Positions 1 through 8,490 of a stretch of DNA of 64,000 nucleotides are shown in pieces. The notes below the pieces were generated by a model, which was given only the letters and a program-made list of their open reading frames with translations, made no database searches and had not been told where the DNA came from. Position numbers and translations under genes: made by a program. Position 1 is the stretch's first letter. The number at the start of each line of letters is the position of its first letter. Source of the DNA: Paenibacillus xylanexedens (GTDB lineage Bacteria; Bacillota; Bacilli; Paenibacillales; Paenibacillaceae); NCBI RefSeq assembly GCF_007676705.1, contig NZ_VEBF01000003.1, forward strand, positions 372,001 to 436,000, in the 5' to 3' direction.

Positions 1-1145
1 ACTTCTATCAGCAAGTGGGACAGGGAAATACCTCGGATGCAGAATTTGTGGTGAATACATCGTTTTACACCCCGCCGAACGGGGCAGCAACGACTGTATA
101 TGCAGATAAAGCCCTGCCGAGCCTGCCCAAGTTGATGTCTGCAAACGGGTATCAGACAGCCACCTTCCATACGAATGATGTTCGTTTCTGGAATCGGGAT
201 CAGTTATACCAGGCACTTGGATTCGACCAATATTATGATATCGATTATTTCGGCACACAGGACTCCATTGCCTTTTCGGCTTCGGATGAGATTCTGTATT
301 CCAAAACACTGGATAAGCTGAAATCCATGCAGTCTTCGGGTGATCCCTTCTATGCCCATATCATCTCCATGTCGGCCCACCACCCGTACACTTTGCCTGA
401 TAACAAGGTCAAGCTGACGTTGCCTGAGCGTTACAAAGATACGTTGCCCGGCAATTATCTGATATCCCAGCATTATGCTGATCAGGCGGTTGGACAGTTA
501 ATTGCGGGATTGAAGGAACGGGGATTATGGGAAAATAGTCTGTTCGTTTTGTATGGGGATCACCTCGGACTTCCCATCTATTCACTGGACCGAGATGACG
601 AAATCCTTATGAAAGAGTTGTATGGTCGGGAATATACATCAGCAGATATGATTAACATTCCACTCATTATCTCGGCTCCGGGCGTTACCCCGGGCGTACA
701 ACTGGAACAGATCGGAGGCCAAGTGGACATTCTGCCAACGATTGCTGGACTCACCGGAGTATCGTTAGATGACCAATTACACTTTGGACAGGATTTGCTG
801 CATGAAGGCGGGAATCTGCTACCTGAACGCTATTACCTTCCTTCCGGGTCGGTGCTGAACGATGCTTCTCTCTTCATTCCAGCGACCGGATATGGTGACG
901 GAACGCATTATTCCCTAGCTGATGCGGGCAGGCAGGATGCAAGGCAGAAACAGACGGACATCCCTTCAGAAGAGACACCGAAGAATTCGGGAGAAAAGGG
1001 ATCTCCAACAATAGCCACTTCTCCTAAAAGTGAGGTTTCCTCTTCGCGGTTTATCACGAAGGAACAATATGATCGCGCATTGGATCTTGTACACTTGTCC
1101 AACAGTTATTTGAGCCAGCTACCGGATCGAAAGCCTACACAATAA
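1..1145 (+). CDS. LTA synthase family protein (sulfatase fold), 5'-truncated by window edge
   Basis: C-terminal part of an alkaline-phosphatase/sulfatase-fold phosphoglycerol transferase that polymerises lipoteichoic acid outside the membrane. The frame is open from base 3, and the first visible residues read FYQQVGQGNTSDAEF. This matches the LtaS signature in which the Thr is the catalytic nucleophile. Further metal or substrate motifs follow (SAHHPY, LYGDHLG). The N-terminal membrane helices lie outside the window. The last 80 or so residues are a polar Ser/Glu/Lys-rich tail that looks less conserved than the enzyme core. A strong terminator follows. Family certain; exact paralogue (LtaS, YfnI or YqgS type) not decidable. 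Confidence 0.9.
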   Translation, partial: FYQQVGQGNTSDAEFVVNTSFYTPPNGAATTVYADKALPSLPKLMSANGYQTATFHTNDVRFWNRDQLYQALGFDQYYDIDYFGTQDSIAFSASDEILYSKTLDKLKSMQSSGDPFYAHIISMSAHHPYTLPDNKVKLTLPERYKDTLPGNYLISQHYADQAVGQLIAGLKERGLWENSLFVLYGDHLGLPIYSLDRDDEILMKELYGREYTSADMINIPLIISAPGVTPGVQLEQIGGQVDILPTIAGLTGVSLDDQLHFGQDLLHEGGNLLPERYYLPSGSVLNDASLFIPATGYGDGTHYSLADAGRQDARQKQTDIPSEETPKNSGEKGSPTIATSPKSEVSSSRFITKEQYDRALDLVHLSNSYLSQLPDRKPTQ

Positions 1146-1171
1146 TTGAATATTTCACTGGAACTCATCCA

Positions 1172-1222
1172 TACGGCGACCATCCTCTCTTAACATAGAG
1201 GAAACGGTCGCCGTTTATTTTT
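1172..1222 (+). terminator. Rho-independent terminator after the LTA synthase gene
   Basis: ACGGCGACC pairs with GGTCGCCGT, with an inner CCTCT/AGAGG pairing, followed by TTTATTTTT. It also separates the convergent lipoprotein gene. Confidence 0.8.
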
Positions 1223-1241
1223 ACAGAGCCAGACTAGTGGC

Positions 1242-1802
1242 CTATCCATTCGTGAGCAGACCATCGAAGAGCCAGTTACCTTCCTCGGTACGAGTGAAAT
1301 AAATATCCAATGCACTGTTTCCATCAGACCTCATTAAAGCCATATGCAAAATGACACGGTCTGAATCCAAAGGATTAAATCCACGGTATTCCAGATTATT
1401 TAGGCTAACGTTTTGAAGAAAAGGTACTTCGTAATCCCCCTTATCCCGTTTTGATATAACAGTATTGTTCTGCTTTGATATTTCTATATTCGGAGAAGAC
1501 ACCGATTCAAGATATGTATAGTCATTGGATTCCATTGCTGCCATCAGTTTAAATGTTATGTTCAGCGTTTCTCTTAAGCTCTCTACTGCTTCCTGCTCTT
1601 TTGCATCATTCGCATCCTGTTCCTCCTTGTTGTTCTGCACCTGCTCCTTCAGCAGCTCATTTTCCTTCTGAATTTGTTCGGTATCTATGACATTTTGGCG
1701 GTCTCTCTCCAGTACATTTGGCAGGGGAGCATCGTTACTTGAACTACAAGCTGTTAATAGAACAGTGAACATCCATATCAACAAGATTCTTCTTTTTTTC
1801 AT
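1242..1802 (-). CDS. Small putative lipoprotein of unknown function
   Basis: 186 residues. It starts with MKKRR, a hydrophobic stretch and the lipobox LTAC, so it is probably exported and lipid-anchored at Cys19. Residues about 35-70 are rich in Glu, Gln, Asn and Lys and look coiled-coil. The remainder is a small mixed alpha/beta domain (residues about 75-186) of the NTF2-like size class, but no motif identifies it. It is monocistronic and convergent to the LTA synthase gene. No function can be given beyond surface lipoprotein. Confidence 0.75.
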   Translation of the reverse strand: MKKRRILLIWMFTVLLTACSSSNDAPLPNVLERDRQNVIDTEQIQKENELLKEQVQNNKEEQDANDAKEQEAVESLRETLNITFKLMAAMESNDYTYLESVSSPNIEISKQNNTVISKRDKGDYEVPFLQNVSLNNLEYRGFNPLDSDRVILHMALMRSDGNSALDIYFTRTEEGNWLFDGLLTNG

Positions 1803-1901
1803 CTAATTGCCTCCTTAATAAAATGAATAGAAACACTTCTCTTCCATTTATATGGTAACATATGCTACCTCAAAGAAAGAGTATCTTGTTAATTCTGAAA
1901 T

Positions 1902-1942
1902 AAAAAAATGACCCGAATCCTGTTAGCAGGGCTCGGGTCATT
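1902..1942 (-). terminator. Terminator after the nitrilase-GNAT operon
   Basis: On the minus strand ATGACCCGAGCCCTG pairs with CAGGATTCGGGTCAT, followed by a run of seven T. It lies directly after the stop of the 1950-2621 gene. Confidence 0.85.
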
Positions 1943-1949
1943 CATATGT

Positions 1950-2621
1950 TTACAACGGCAGTAGCGCAACGGTCTTGCGAGCAGTCAATTGCTCTACCAT
2001 GGCAAGCCATTCCTGCGGTTTGTTCGGTAGCACTGCATAATATCGATTCAGGAAATCAGCCACCAGGCTAGCTGGCAGTTCACCGAGTGAATCATCGCCT
2101 GGCATGAAGCACAGATCCAATCCGCCAACTGCTTCGCCGTCACCTTGCCAGGATGGATGAACATACGGGAAGTCCAGACGCTGGTACCCCAGATGGGACA
2201 ATACTTCACGACGTACATACGGGTCCATGGGCTTGATGCCGCCGAACTCGTGATCCTGACTCAAGTATGGATTATAGATTTCGGCAAACATGCCGAACAA
2301 TTCTTTCCCATTTGCCGCAGCCAGCTTCTGCAGATCACGCTTGCGGTGATTCGCCAGGAAACTGCCGATCCCCAAACCTTCGCGCCCAATAATCGTGAAG
2401 TCCGTCATGGCAACGTTCCAGTCCTCGTAATAACGGTATTCTGTCGCCCCAACAACTTGTCCTTCATGTACAGCCACGAACACCCGAATACCCGGATCTT
2501 CCAACGGTTCTGCCCACAGGGGGAAGTCCAGCACTTCTTCCCGCGGGAAAATCTCCTGCATCAGCTTGTGCATTTGGGCAAACAATGGATCTTTAATGGA
2601 TGTAATACGCGTAAATTCCAT
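1950..2621 (-). CDS. GNAT-fold N-acetyltransferase-like protein
   Basis: 223 residues. The N-terminal half has the GNAT pattern: a beta-strand pair around VFVAVHEGQVVGATEYRYY, then a region (FTIIGREGLGIGSFLANHRKR) that resembles an acetyl-CoA pyrophosphate loop of the Q/RxxGxG/A type. The substrate is unknown. The start ATG has GAGGGGG upstream at good spacing. It is last in a three-gene minus-strand operon, 45 nt after another GNAT protein, itself preceded by a nitrilase-fold hydrolase. That pairing suggests one small-molecule or peptide-modifying pathway (inference). Confidence 0.75.
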   Translation of the reverse strand: MEFTRITSIKDPLFAQMHKLMQEIFPREEVLDFPLWAEPLEDPGIRVFVAVHEGQVVGATEYRYYEDWNVAMTDFTIIGREGLGIGSFLANHRKRDLQKLAAANGKELFGMFAEIYNPYLSQDHEFGGIKPMDPYVRREVLSHLGYQRLDFPYVHPSWQGDGEAVGGLDLCFMPGDDSLGELPASLVADFLNRYYAVLPNKPQEWLAMVEQLTARKTVALLPL

Positions 2622-2666
2622 GGATAAATACCCCCTCGATCGATGATGTATTGCATTTGATATTTT

Positions 2667-3341
2667 TTATTTGAACGGATTCCGCCACTCCATCAGGGCT
2701 GCATAGTTGCAGGATTCCTCATCGTCCAGGTAGTCCGCTGTCACACCAACTGGCATGCGCCCACAACGAAGCAGGAACGATATCACCGGATCACGTCTTT
2801 CTCCCGCTGCCACCTGGTTCAGATATTCCTGCGCAGACAGTTGGTCTGCAACCAGATGATAACCTGGCATTCTACCAGCACCTAGTAACCGATCCATACC
2901 TTGTGCAATAACAAGGTGATACATCGCCTGCATCATAAGCTGAGCCAACCCCCACTTGCGGTACTTTGGACGAACACAGAGATCGACAATATACAACGTG
3001 TTGCCATCCGGGCGGTGGTTACGAATATAGCCGTCATCCGTTACTTCCGCCCAAGTATGATTCGCCGGATGTGCAGGGTCCCACTGCATACGCAGCGAGG
3101 TCATCGATCCGGCCAATTCTCCATCCACCTCAATACAGATGGCGCCCTCCGGGTAATGCTGTACATGACTGGTAAGCTGCTCGTGACTCCAGAGCAGCTC
3201 TTCCGGATAAGGAGGAGGGAAACTCTCCGCCTGAATGCGAATGAGTTCCTCAAAGTCGGCTGCTACATAATTGCGGACGACGGCCTTTACCCTTTTGCCA
3301 CTTCGCTCCGGGTCGGTGATCAGCATTTCTTTGCTATACAT
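2667..3341 (-). CDS. GNAT family N-acetyltransferase
   Basis: 224 residues. Core GNAT motifs are visible: IRIQAESFPPPYPEE near residue 35, a central strand GAICIEVDGELAGSMTSLRM, then LYIVDLCVRPKYRKWGLAQLMM. In the last, RPKYRKWGLA is the acetyl-CoA-binding loop (consensus R/QxxGxG/A, here KWGLA). Acceptor unknown. It sits between the nitrilase-fold gene (78 nt upstream) and the second GNAT gene. In some bacteria a GNAT domain and a carbon-nitrogen hydrolase are fused in one polypeptide, and here they appear as neighbouring separate genes. Confidence 0.85.
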   Translation of the reverse strand: MYSKEMLITDPERSGKRVKAVVRNYVAADFEELIRIQAESFPPPYPEELLWSHEQLTSHVQHYPEGAICIEVDGELAGSMTSLRMQWDPAHPANHTWAEVTDDGYIRNHRPDGNTLYIVDLCVRPKYRKWGLAQLMMQAMYHLVIAQGMDRLLGAGRMPGYHLVADQLSAQEYLNQVAAGERRDPVISFLLRCGRMPVGVTADYLDDEESCNYAALMEWRNPFK

Positions 3342-3418
3342 GTTGCCGGGTCGCCCCTTTCCACTGACAAATGAATTTCCTGCTCTGCTCTGTTCCGTTC
3401 AGTTTTAAACGTTGCTGC

Positions 3419-4276
3419 CTACTCCCAATCGGTATATAGATCAGTACGGCGGTCACGCCAGGTCGTAACCGATCCACGTTCGCGCACCTCATACAATAAG
3501 TCCAGATCCAGATCGGCCGTTACAATCATATCGTTGTTAATCTCACCCTCGGCCAGAATGCCACGTGGCGGAAACGGGATATCATTCGGCGTAATAATCG
3601 CTGCCTGTCCATAGTTGGCACGCATGAAATCAACTGTCGGCAGATTACCCACCGTTCCGGTTAACACAACATACACCTGATTCTCTACCGCGCGGGCATG
3701 ACTCGTATAGCGTACACGATAGAAACCGTGGCGATCGTCCGTACAGGAAGGACAGAAAATTACGTCTGCACCTTTGGCTTTGGCCATCCGCACAATCTCC
3801 GGGAATTCAATATCGTAACAGGTTAGCATTGCAATGCGGCCTTTATCCGTATCGAACACTTCAAGTCCATTCCCCGGAGCCATATTCCATTCCTGAACTT
3901 CGGTTGGTGTAATGTGAATCTTGTCCTGGCGCGCGATGCGACCATCCGGGTAGAACATGTGGGCTGTATTATACAGCTTCCCTTCACGGCGAATGACGTG
4001 AGTTCCCCCGATGAGGTGCATGCCGTACTTGGCAGCAAGTGATGTGAATAGTTGTTCATATTGTTCCGTAAAGTTCGGCAGATCCTCAATCGTCAGTGCA
4101 TGGCCTTGTTCGTCCCCAATGGACATTAATTGCGTTGTGAAAAATTCAGGGAACAGTACGAATTCGGTTCCGTATTCGCTCGCTGTCCGTATGTAATGTT
4201 CAGCCTGAGCGGCGAACTGCTCAAATGAGCTGATTGTATGCAATTGGTATTGTACAGCGGATACCCGCAGTTTCAT
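3419..4276 (-). CDS. Carbon-nitrogen hydrolase (nitrilase superfamily)
   Basis: 285 residues, the normal length for a single-domain nitrilase-fold amidase. The Glu-Lys-Cys catalytic triad is readable: Glu in FPEFF (near residue 43), Lys in QDKIHITPTE (near 118) and Cys in MLTCYDIEFPE (near 153). Such enzymes hydrolyse amides, or nitriles less often, by a thiol-acyl intermediate in the cytoplasm. With the two downstream acetyltransferase genes it resembles the nitrilase branch that occurs fused to a RimI-like acetyltransferase. It is first in its operon and about 110 nt downstream of the LysR gene, so it may be co-transcribed with that regulator. Substrate unknown. Confidence 0.9.
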   Translation of the reverse strand: MKLRVSAVQYQLHTISSFEQFAAQAEHYIRTASEYGTEFVLFPEFFTTQLMSIGDEQGHALTIEDLPNFTEQYEQLFTSLAAKYGMHLIGGTHVIRREGKLYNTAHMFYPDGRIARQDKIHITPTEVQEWNMAPGNGLEVFDTDKGRIAMLTCYDIEFPEIVRMAKAKGADVIFCPSCTDDRHGFYRVRYTSHARAVENQVYVVLTGTVGNLPTVDFMRANYGQAAIITPNDIPFPPRGILAEGEINNDMIVTADLDLDLLYEVRERGSVTTWRDRRTDLYTDWE

Positions 4277-4387
4277 GTTCCTACACCTCCACCATGATTA
4301 TGCTTCCATTGTAACAACGATCCGGGGTCAACAAAAGAGTATTTACACGGAGCACTACAATGACAGAACCACCTTCCGATGGCTTCC

Positions 4388-5272
4388 TTACTCTCCTAGC
4401 ATCGACTGTGTGAATCCGATCCACTCTCTCGTGGCAAAAGACAGATAGCGGTCCTTCCGCCAGATCATGCCGAGTTGCCATGGAATTACAGGCTCCGTTA
4501 CGGGGATGATACTCACACGCATATGATCCACCTCTCGACAGATGGTCTCCGGTAGCAAGGCTACTCCCAGATTGGCCGCAACCATCGCACTGAGCAGATC
4601 CCATTGGGAACTCTCATACACCACCCGGGGTTGGAATCCGGCCTCCTGACAGGCCACAATAATCCGGTCATGCAACGCAAAATCCTCCCGAAACAATACA
4701 AAGGCGTCGTTTTCCAGTTCATGCAGCGCAACCGACTCTTTCTCCGCAAGTGGATGTGAAGGATGCACGAGCAGGTTCAGCTTCTCTTTCACAAACACAA
4801 AATGATCCAACAGCTCATCCACGGTTGGCAGTACTGCAACGCCAATATCCAGTGCACCGCTGATCACATCGGCCTCCACTTTTTTGGCTCCATCTTCAAA
4901 TAGCTGAATAGTCACCTGCGGGTAGGCTTTGTGAAATTCGCCAATGATCATGGGGAAAAAGCTGGACCCTACCATCGGCGGCAGACCGATCCGCAGGTGG
5001 CCTTTCTTCAAGTTCATCAGATCATCCAACTCGGATGACAGATTGCGGAACGATTTTTCAATCTCCAGTGCCTGCCGAAAAAACACATGACCTGCATCCG
5101 TTAGTTCCACTTTCTTACCATAACGGTCCAACAACGTGATACCCAACTCCTCTTCAAGACTCTTGACGGTCTTGCTGATGGTAGGCTGGGTGATATACAG
5201 AACTTCAGCGGCTTTTGTGAAGCTCTGTTGCCTAGCGACTTCCAGAAAATATTGCAAATGGCGGATATCCAC
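4388..5272 (-). CDS. LysR family regulator, probably of the divergent cidAB-like genes
   Basis: I place the start at GTG 5272 (MDIRHLQYFLEVARQ), because GAGAGGTGG lies about 9 nt upstream and LysR proteins begin just before this helix. An ATG at 5314 would add 14 unusual residues. The product is 294 residues: winged HTH at about 1-60 (SFTKAAEVLYITQPTISK is the recognition region) and a periplasmic-binding-like effector domain at about 90-290. It is divergent from a CidA/CidB-like pair, the same arrangement as B. subtilis ywbI-ywbH-ywbG and staphylococcal cidR-cid. It is therefore likely their activator, possibly responsive to overflow metabolites. Confidence 0.9.
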   Translation of the reverse strand: MDIRHLQYFLEVARQQSFTKAAEVLYITQPTISKTVKSLEEELGITLLDRYGKKVELTDAGHVFFRQALEIEKSFRNLSSELDDLMNLKKGHLRIGLPPMVGSSFFPMIIGEFHKAYPQVTIQLFEDGAKKVEADVISGALDIGVAVLPTVDELLDHFVFVKEKLNLLVHPSHPLAEKESVALHELENDAFVLFREDFALHDRIIVACQEAGFQPRVVYESSQWDLLSAMVAANLGVALLPETICREVDHMRVSIIPVTEPVIPWQLGMIWRKDRYLSFATREWIGFTQSMLGE

Positions 5273-5426
5273 CGGTTGGTCCCACCTCTCATAGATAAAT
5301 GGAATAGTAAACATTCTTAATATGCATTTTACTCATGAAAGAATGCCATGTAAAATTTGCGTTATCAAGTGATTCATTTTCATAACAACTCAAACGATTA
5401 CGTTGATTATACAAGGAGGGATTAAA

Positions 5427-5798
5427 GTGAAAAAATGGGGCCTTGGTATTGCACAGGTTGCGCTCTTAATGGTTTTTTCACTGATTATGGACCTGCTGGC
5501 CCGTACTCTCCATCTTCCTGTACCGGGTTCGATACTCGGTATGGTCGTGCTATTCATTCTGCTTCAGACCCGTGTCGTGAAGCTGCGCTGGATTGAAGTT
5601 GGAGCTGCCTGGCTACTCGGTGAACTATTGTTATTTTTTATTCCGTCAGCTGTTGGCATTATGAACTATATGCCCATGCTGGAGCATGACGGTCTGCAGA
5701 TTTTATTCATCGTACTGCTTAGTACATTTCTGGTCATGTCCTGTACAGGACTGGTCGCTACACGAATTGCGAAACGAAAGGAGCGTCACACCGGATGA
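5427..5798 (+). CDS. cidA: CidA/LrgA family holin-like membrane protein
   Basis: The start is GTG 5427 (MKKWGLGIAQ), preceded by AAGGAGGG at ideal spacing; a TTG at 5403 has no ribosome binding site. 123 residues with four hydrophobic helices. It carries family motifs: the P-V-P-G-S-I-L-G-M helix entry and the acidic or basic short loops. Family members are small membrane proteins proposed as holin-like effectors of murein hydrolase activity, or as partners in overflow-metabolite transport. The stop overlaps the next start by 4 nt (ATGA), so translation is coupled with the CidB-like gene. Cid rather than Lrg is favoured only by the divergent LysR gene. Confidence 0.88.
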   Translation: MKKWGLGIAQVALLMVFSLIMDLLARTLHLPVPGSILGMVVLFILLQTRVVKLRWIEVGAAWLLGELLLFFIPSAVGIMNYMPMLEHDGLQILFIVLLSTFLVMSCTGLVATRIAKRKERHTG

Positions 5799-6475
5799 TT
5801 GGATTCCTCTGCCTGTTGTTAACCGTCGGTATATACGGAGTTGCCAAACGAATGTATCGCAATCTGCCGAAAGTTTATCTGTCTCCGCTGCTCATTACGC
5901 CACTGCTTGTCGTAGGCATATTGCTCGCAACGGGAACGGATTATACCACGTATAGCAGCGGCGGCAAATGGCTGAGCCTACTGCTTCAACCGGCCACCGT
6001 GGCTTTTGCCGTACCACTGTATACCTTTTTCCATGTACTCAAAAAACATATTTCCGAGATCGTCTTTAGTGTCATGACTGGCTCAGTGGTTGCCGTGCTT
6101 TCTTCTGCCCTGCTCGCCAAATGGTTGCAACTGGATTCCGGGCTAATCCATAGCTTAATCCCGCGCTCCATCACAACGCCAATTGCCATGAGTGTATCAG
6201 CAACGATCGGGGGAATCCCCGCAGTGACAGCGGTTTTTGTCATTATGACCGGTCTGCTCGGAGTAATTATGGGTCCTACTATTGTTAAGATGCTGCACAT
6301 CGATGGCGAGATTGCACGAGGCACACTGTTTGGAACCGGTGCTCATGGTACAGGGACATCCAAAGCATTTGAACTGAGTTCCCTGACGGGTACCATCTCC
6401 AGTATCTCCATGGTGCTGGCCGCATTGTTCACTTTAGCCGTTGCACCCATCCTTTCCAAACTTATTTTCCCATAA
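5795..6475 (+). CDS. cidB: LrgB/CidB family membrane protein
   Basis: 226 residues, seven or so hydrophobic helices. LrgB-family signatures are visible: RSITTPIAMSVS near residue 125 and GTLFGTGAHGTGTSKAFE near residue 180. It is the obligate partner of the CidA-like protein in its operon. In the PftAB branch of this family the pair takes up pyruvate; in Staphylococcus the Cid/Lrg pair modulates autolysis. The ATG overlaps the stop of the preceding gene. No terminator with a clear T-run is visible before the next gene's promoter. Confidence 0.9.
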   Translation: MIGFLCLLLTVGIYGVAKRMYRNLPKVYLSPLLITPLLVVGILLATGTDYTTYSSGGKWLSLLLQPATVAFAVPLYTFFHVLKKHISEIVFSVMTGSVVAVLSSALLAKWLQLDSGLIHSLIPRSITTPIAMSVSATIGGIPAVTAVFVIMTGLLGVIMGPTIVKMLHIDGEIARGTLFGTGAHGTGTSKAFELSSLTGTISSISMVLAALFTLAVAPILSKLIFP

Positions 6476-6511
6476 TAGATGGAATAATCCCACTTTTTTG
6501 AAATATTATTG

Positions 6512-6540
6512 TTGTATTAAAGCCCTTTCTTCCTTACAAT
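6512..6540 (+). promoter_or_regulatory. Probable sigma-A promoter of the AbrB-like gene
   Basis: TTGTAT, a 17-nt spacer and TACAAT, about 40 nt before the AbrB-like start codon. Confidence 0.45.
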
Positions 6541-6581
6541 AAGGACAGGTTTTTAATTGTGAATATTGCGGGGGAGATGCG

Positions 6582-7100
6582 ATGAAAAGAACCGGAATGA
6601 AGAGATCTCTGGACCGTCTTGGACGAATTGTCCTTCCCAAAGAAATGCGGGATACGATGGAAATCCATATCGGCGATCCGCTTGAGTTTTTCATTGAAGG
6701 GAAAGAGTTGATTTTGAGAAAGTACAAATCAACATTGTGTATTTTTTGCGGTGATGTGGATACGGAAATGTATTTCAAAGAGCAATTCATCTGCCGGACT
6801 TGTGCAATTCAATTAAAACACCCGGATGACTCTCCCGACTGGTTCGTACCTCAGAACAAACAGGCTCCTGCACCCGTGGAGCGTCCTGCTACCAAATCCG
6901 CCTCAGTCTCATCTCCCGTTAGGGAAGAAGGGACCACTGCTGACAACCAAGAATACCCGGACCTGCGACCCAAGACGGCACGCATGCTGCAACAGATGAA
7001 AGAAATTGTTGAACAGAATCCCGGTTTGGCTCAACAGCAAATTGCGGAAAAGCTTGGCATTAGCCAAGGACGCGTCTCTCAATTAAAAAAGTTACTATAA
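6582..7100 (+). CDS. AbrB/SpoVT-type transcriptional regulator with C-terminal HTH
   Basis: 172 residues. Residues 1-50 form the swapped-hairpin AbrB domain (RSLDRLGRIVLPKEMRDTM, then IHIGDPLEFFIEG). Two Cys pairs follow (CIFCG and CRTCA, about 20 residues apart), a possible metal-binding knuckle; B. subtilis AbrB has a single Cys near this place. After a Pro/Ser-rich linker (about 90-125) comes PGLAQQQIAEKLGISQGRVS, a classical helix-turn-helix. So the protein carries two DNA-binding modules and is nearly twice the 94-residue length of AbrB. GGGGGAG precedes the ATG. It is probably a global transition-state regulator, target unknown. Confidence 0.88.
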   Translation: MKRTGMKRSLDRLGRIVLPKEMRDTMEIHIGDPLEFFIEGKELILRKYKSTLCIFCGDVDTEMYFKEQFICRTCAIQLKHPDDSPDWFVPQNKQAPAPVERPATKSASVSSPVREEGTTADNQEYPDLRPKTARMLQQMKEIVEQNPGLAQQQIAEKLGISQGRVSQLKKLL

Positions 7101-7162
7101 TAAGAATGGTATTCGATCATTTATAGTCAGAAGACCTTCCGATCAGGAAGTCCCGCTGCAAG

Positions 7163-7197
7163 AGAACCCGTTGTTTTTCGTGGGTTCTTCTTTTTTT
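7163..7197 (+). terminator. Terminator after the AbrB-like gene
   Basis: AGAACCC / GGGTTCT stem with a loop of about 12 nt, then CTTTTTTT. Confidence 0.75.
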
Positions 7198-7292
7198 ATA
7201 TTAGATTCATTCAATCATAAAAAAAGATGACCTATGCTCATCTGCAGCGGCCATCTCATGATATCGTTTCAGATCTTCTATTCATCTTTCCT

Positions 7293-7673
7293 TTACACCT
7301 GAATGGCATCCATATGTCCTTCTTCTTCCTCTTCCAATCTGCGCATGCCCACAACCAGGACAATAATGTTAGCTACCAACAACACAGCCGGGAACGGAAC
7401 AGCAGCATATTGTGCATAGATCAGATGACTTCCCACAGCCCCAATCAGAATGAATGTCAGTATGCCAGAAGCCAGGATGCGAGTACGTGGAATCAGTAGC
7501 CCCACTGCACTAAGCAACTCGGCAGCACCAAGCAGATACATGGTCCATGTTGGATAAGAGAAACTTTCGAAGGTCTGAATCATCATGTCTGCTCCACTGA
7601 TCTTGTTAAACCCAGTCATGACAAATACACCTGCTAGCACAACCAGAAAAATATAACCCAAAATCTTGTTCAT
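7293..7673 (-). CDS. DoxX family membrane protein
   Basis: 126 residues with four predicted transmembrane helices. The pattern is typical of the DoxX/DoxD-like family: VFVMTGFNKI after the first helix, then YLLGAAELLSAVGLLIPRTR. The function of bacterial DoxX proteins is poorly defined; several are linked to thiol or quinone redox stress. The gene has AGGAGG before its ATG and is divergent from an HxlR-type regulator, suggesting that regulator controls it. The C-terminus is unusually acidic (EEEEEGHMD). Confidence 0.88.
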   Translation of the reverse strand: MNKILGYIFLVVLAGVFVMTGFNKISGADMMIQTFESFSYPTWTMYLLGAAELLSAVGLLIPRTRILASGILTFILIGAVGSHLIYAQYAAVPFPAVLLVANIIVLVVGMRRLEEEEEGHMDAIQV

Positions 7674-7849
7674 ATGTATATCCTCCTAAAGCGAATTGAA
7701 TGTTCCCACTATGTAATGATTATTTTTGCGATAAATAGTAAAAAAAGAATCTATGTAAAAGTTCCCCGAAGGTAACTCTGTTTTCATCTGTTTAGCTAGG
7801 TTCACTTTCGAAATAGTACATGTGTATATTATACGTATTATTTATCACC

Positions 7850-7875
7850 AACTTACTTTTATGAAGTTAGTATAC
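7850..7875. promoter_or_regulatory. Candidate HxlR operator in the doxX/hxlR intergenic region
   Basis: The interrupted palindrome centred on TTACTTTTATGAAGTTAGT lies between doxX and hxlR and resembles YodB/CatR boxes (TTAC-n-GTAA type). The rest of the 390-nt divergent gap is AT-rich promoter-like DNA with no gene. Confidence 0.4.
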
Positions 7876-8060
7876 AATGATAAGATAATTTCTTCAAGTA
7901 ATTTTTCGCTGTATGATGTATAATACATACAAAAGGTATGTTACAGTATATTTTGTAGTGACCGGCATTAAACTGAATGTTCTACCATTCTTAGCGCGGC
8001 AGAAACCATGTCTTTCATATACATCAGCGAAAAAAATGATCATGAATCGAGGTGAACACG

Positions 8061-8396
8061 TTGAAGCTGAAAAAAGTAAAAGCACCAAGTCCCTGTATGA
8101 TCACTCAGGCCATAGACATTATAGGCAAGAAGTGGGTACTGTTAATTATGTACCAACTGTTGTCCGGACCGAAGCGGTTTACGGAACTTGAAGCAGAGAT
8201 GGCCATCAGTGGACGACTTTTATCGGAGCGATTGAAGGAAATGGAGACAGAAGGTATCGTAACCCGGCACATGTTTCCGGAGATTCCTCCTCGTGTGGAG
8301 TATGAGTTAACCCCCAAAGGCAGAGCCATTGAACCTGTCATTGATCAGATCTACAGCTGGTCTTCCGACTGGTTGAAACAGCAAAAATCCGAGTAA
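8061..8396 (+). CDS. HxlR family transcriptional regulator (YodB/HypR-like)
   Basis: 111 residues if TTG 8061 is used, which has GAGGTGA 5 nt upstream; GTG 8052 would overlap that ribosome binding site. It is a single winged-HTH domain with family motifs IIGKKWVLLIMYQLLSGPKR, then ISGRLLSERLKEME and PRVEYELTPKG. A single Cys (residue 12, in PSPCMITQ) sits at the N-terminal position used for thiol sensing by YodB, CatR and HypR. Diamide, quinone or hypochlorite sensing is therefore plausible. It probably controls the divergent doxX gene and itself. Confidence 0.9.
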   Translation: MKLKKVKAPSPCMITQAIDIIGKKWVLLIMYQLLSGPKRFTELEAEMAISGRLLSERLKEMETEGIVTRHMFPEIPPRVEYELTPKGRAIEPVIDQIYSWSSDWLKQQKSE

Positions 8397-8431
8397 TATG
8401 GTTCCTGTCCCATTCATTTCTACTCAACACA

Positions 8432-8483
8432 AATACGCCTGAATCAGGTTGATCTGCGGATCAATCCCCGATTCAGGCGTATT
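8432..8483. terminator. Bidirectional terminator between hxlR and the oxidoreductase gene
   Basis: AATACGCCTGAATC pairs perfectly with GATTCAGGCGTATT across a 24-nt loop. T-rich DNA follows on the plus side. Confidence 0.75.
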
Positions 8484-8490
8484 TATATTT

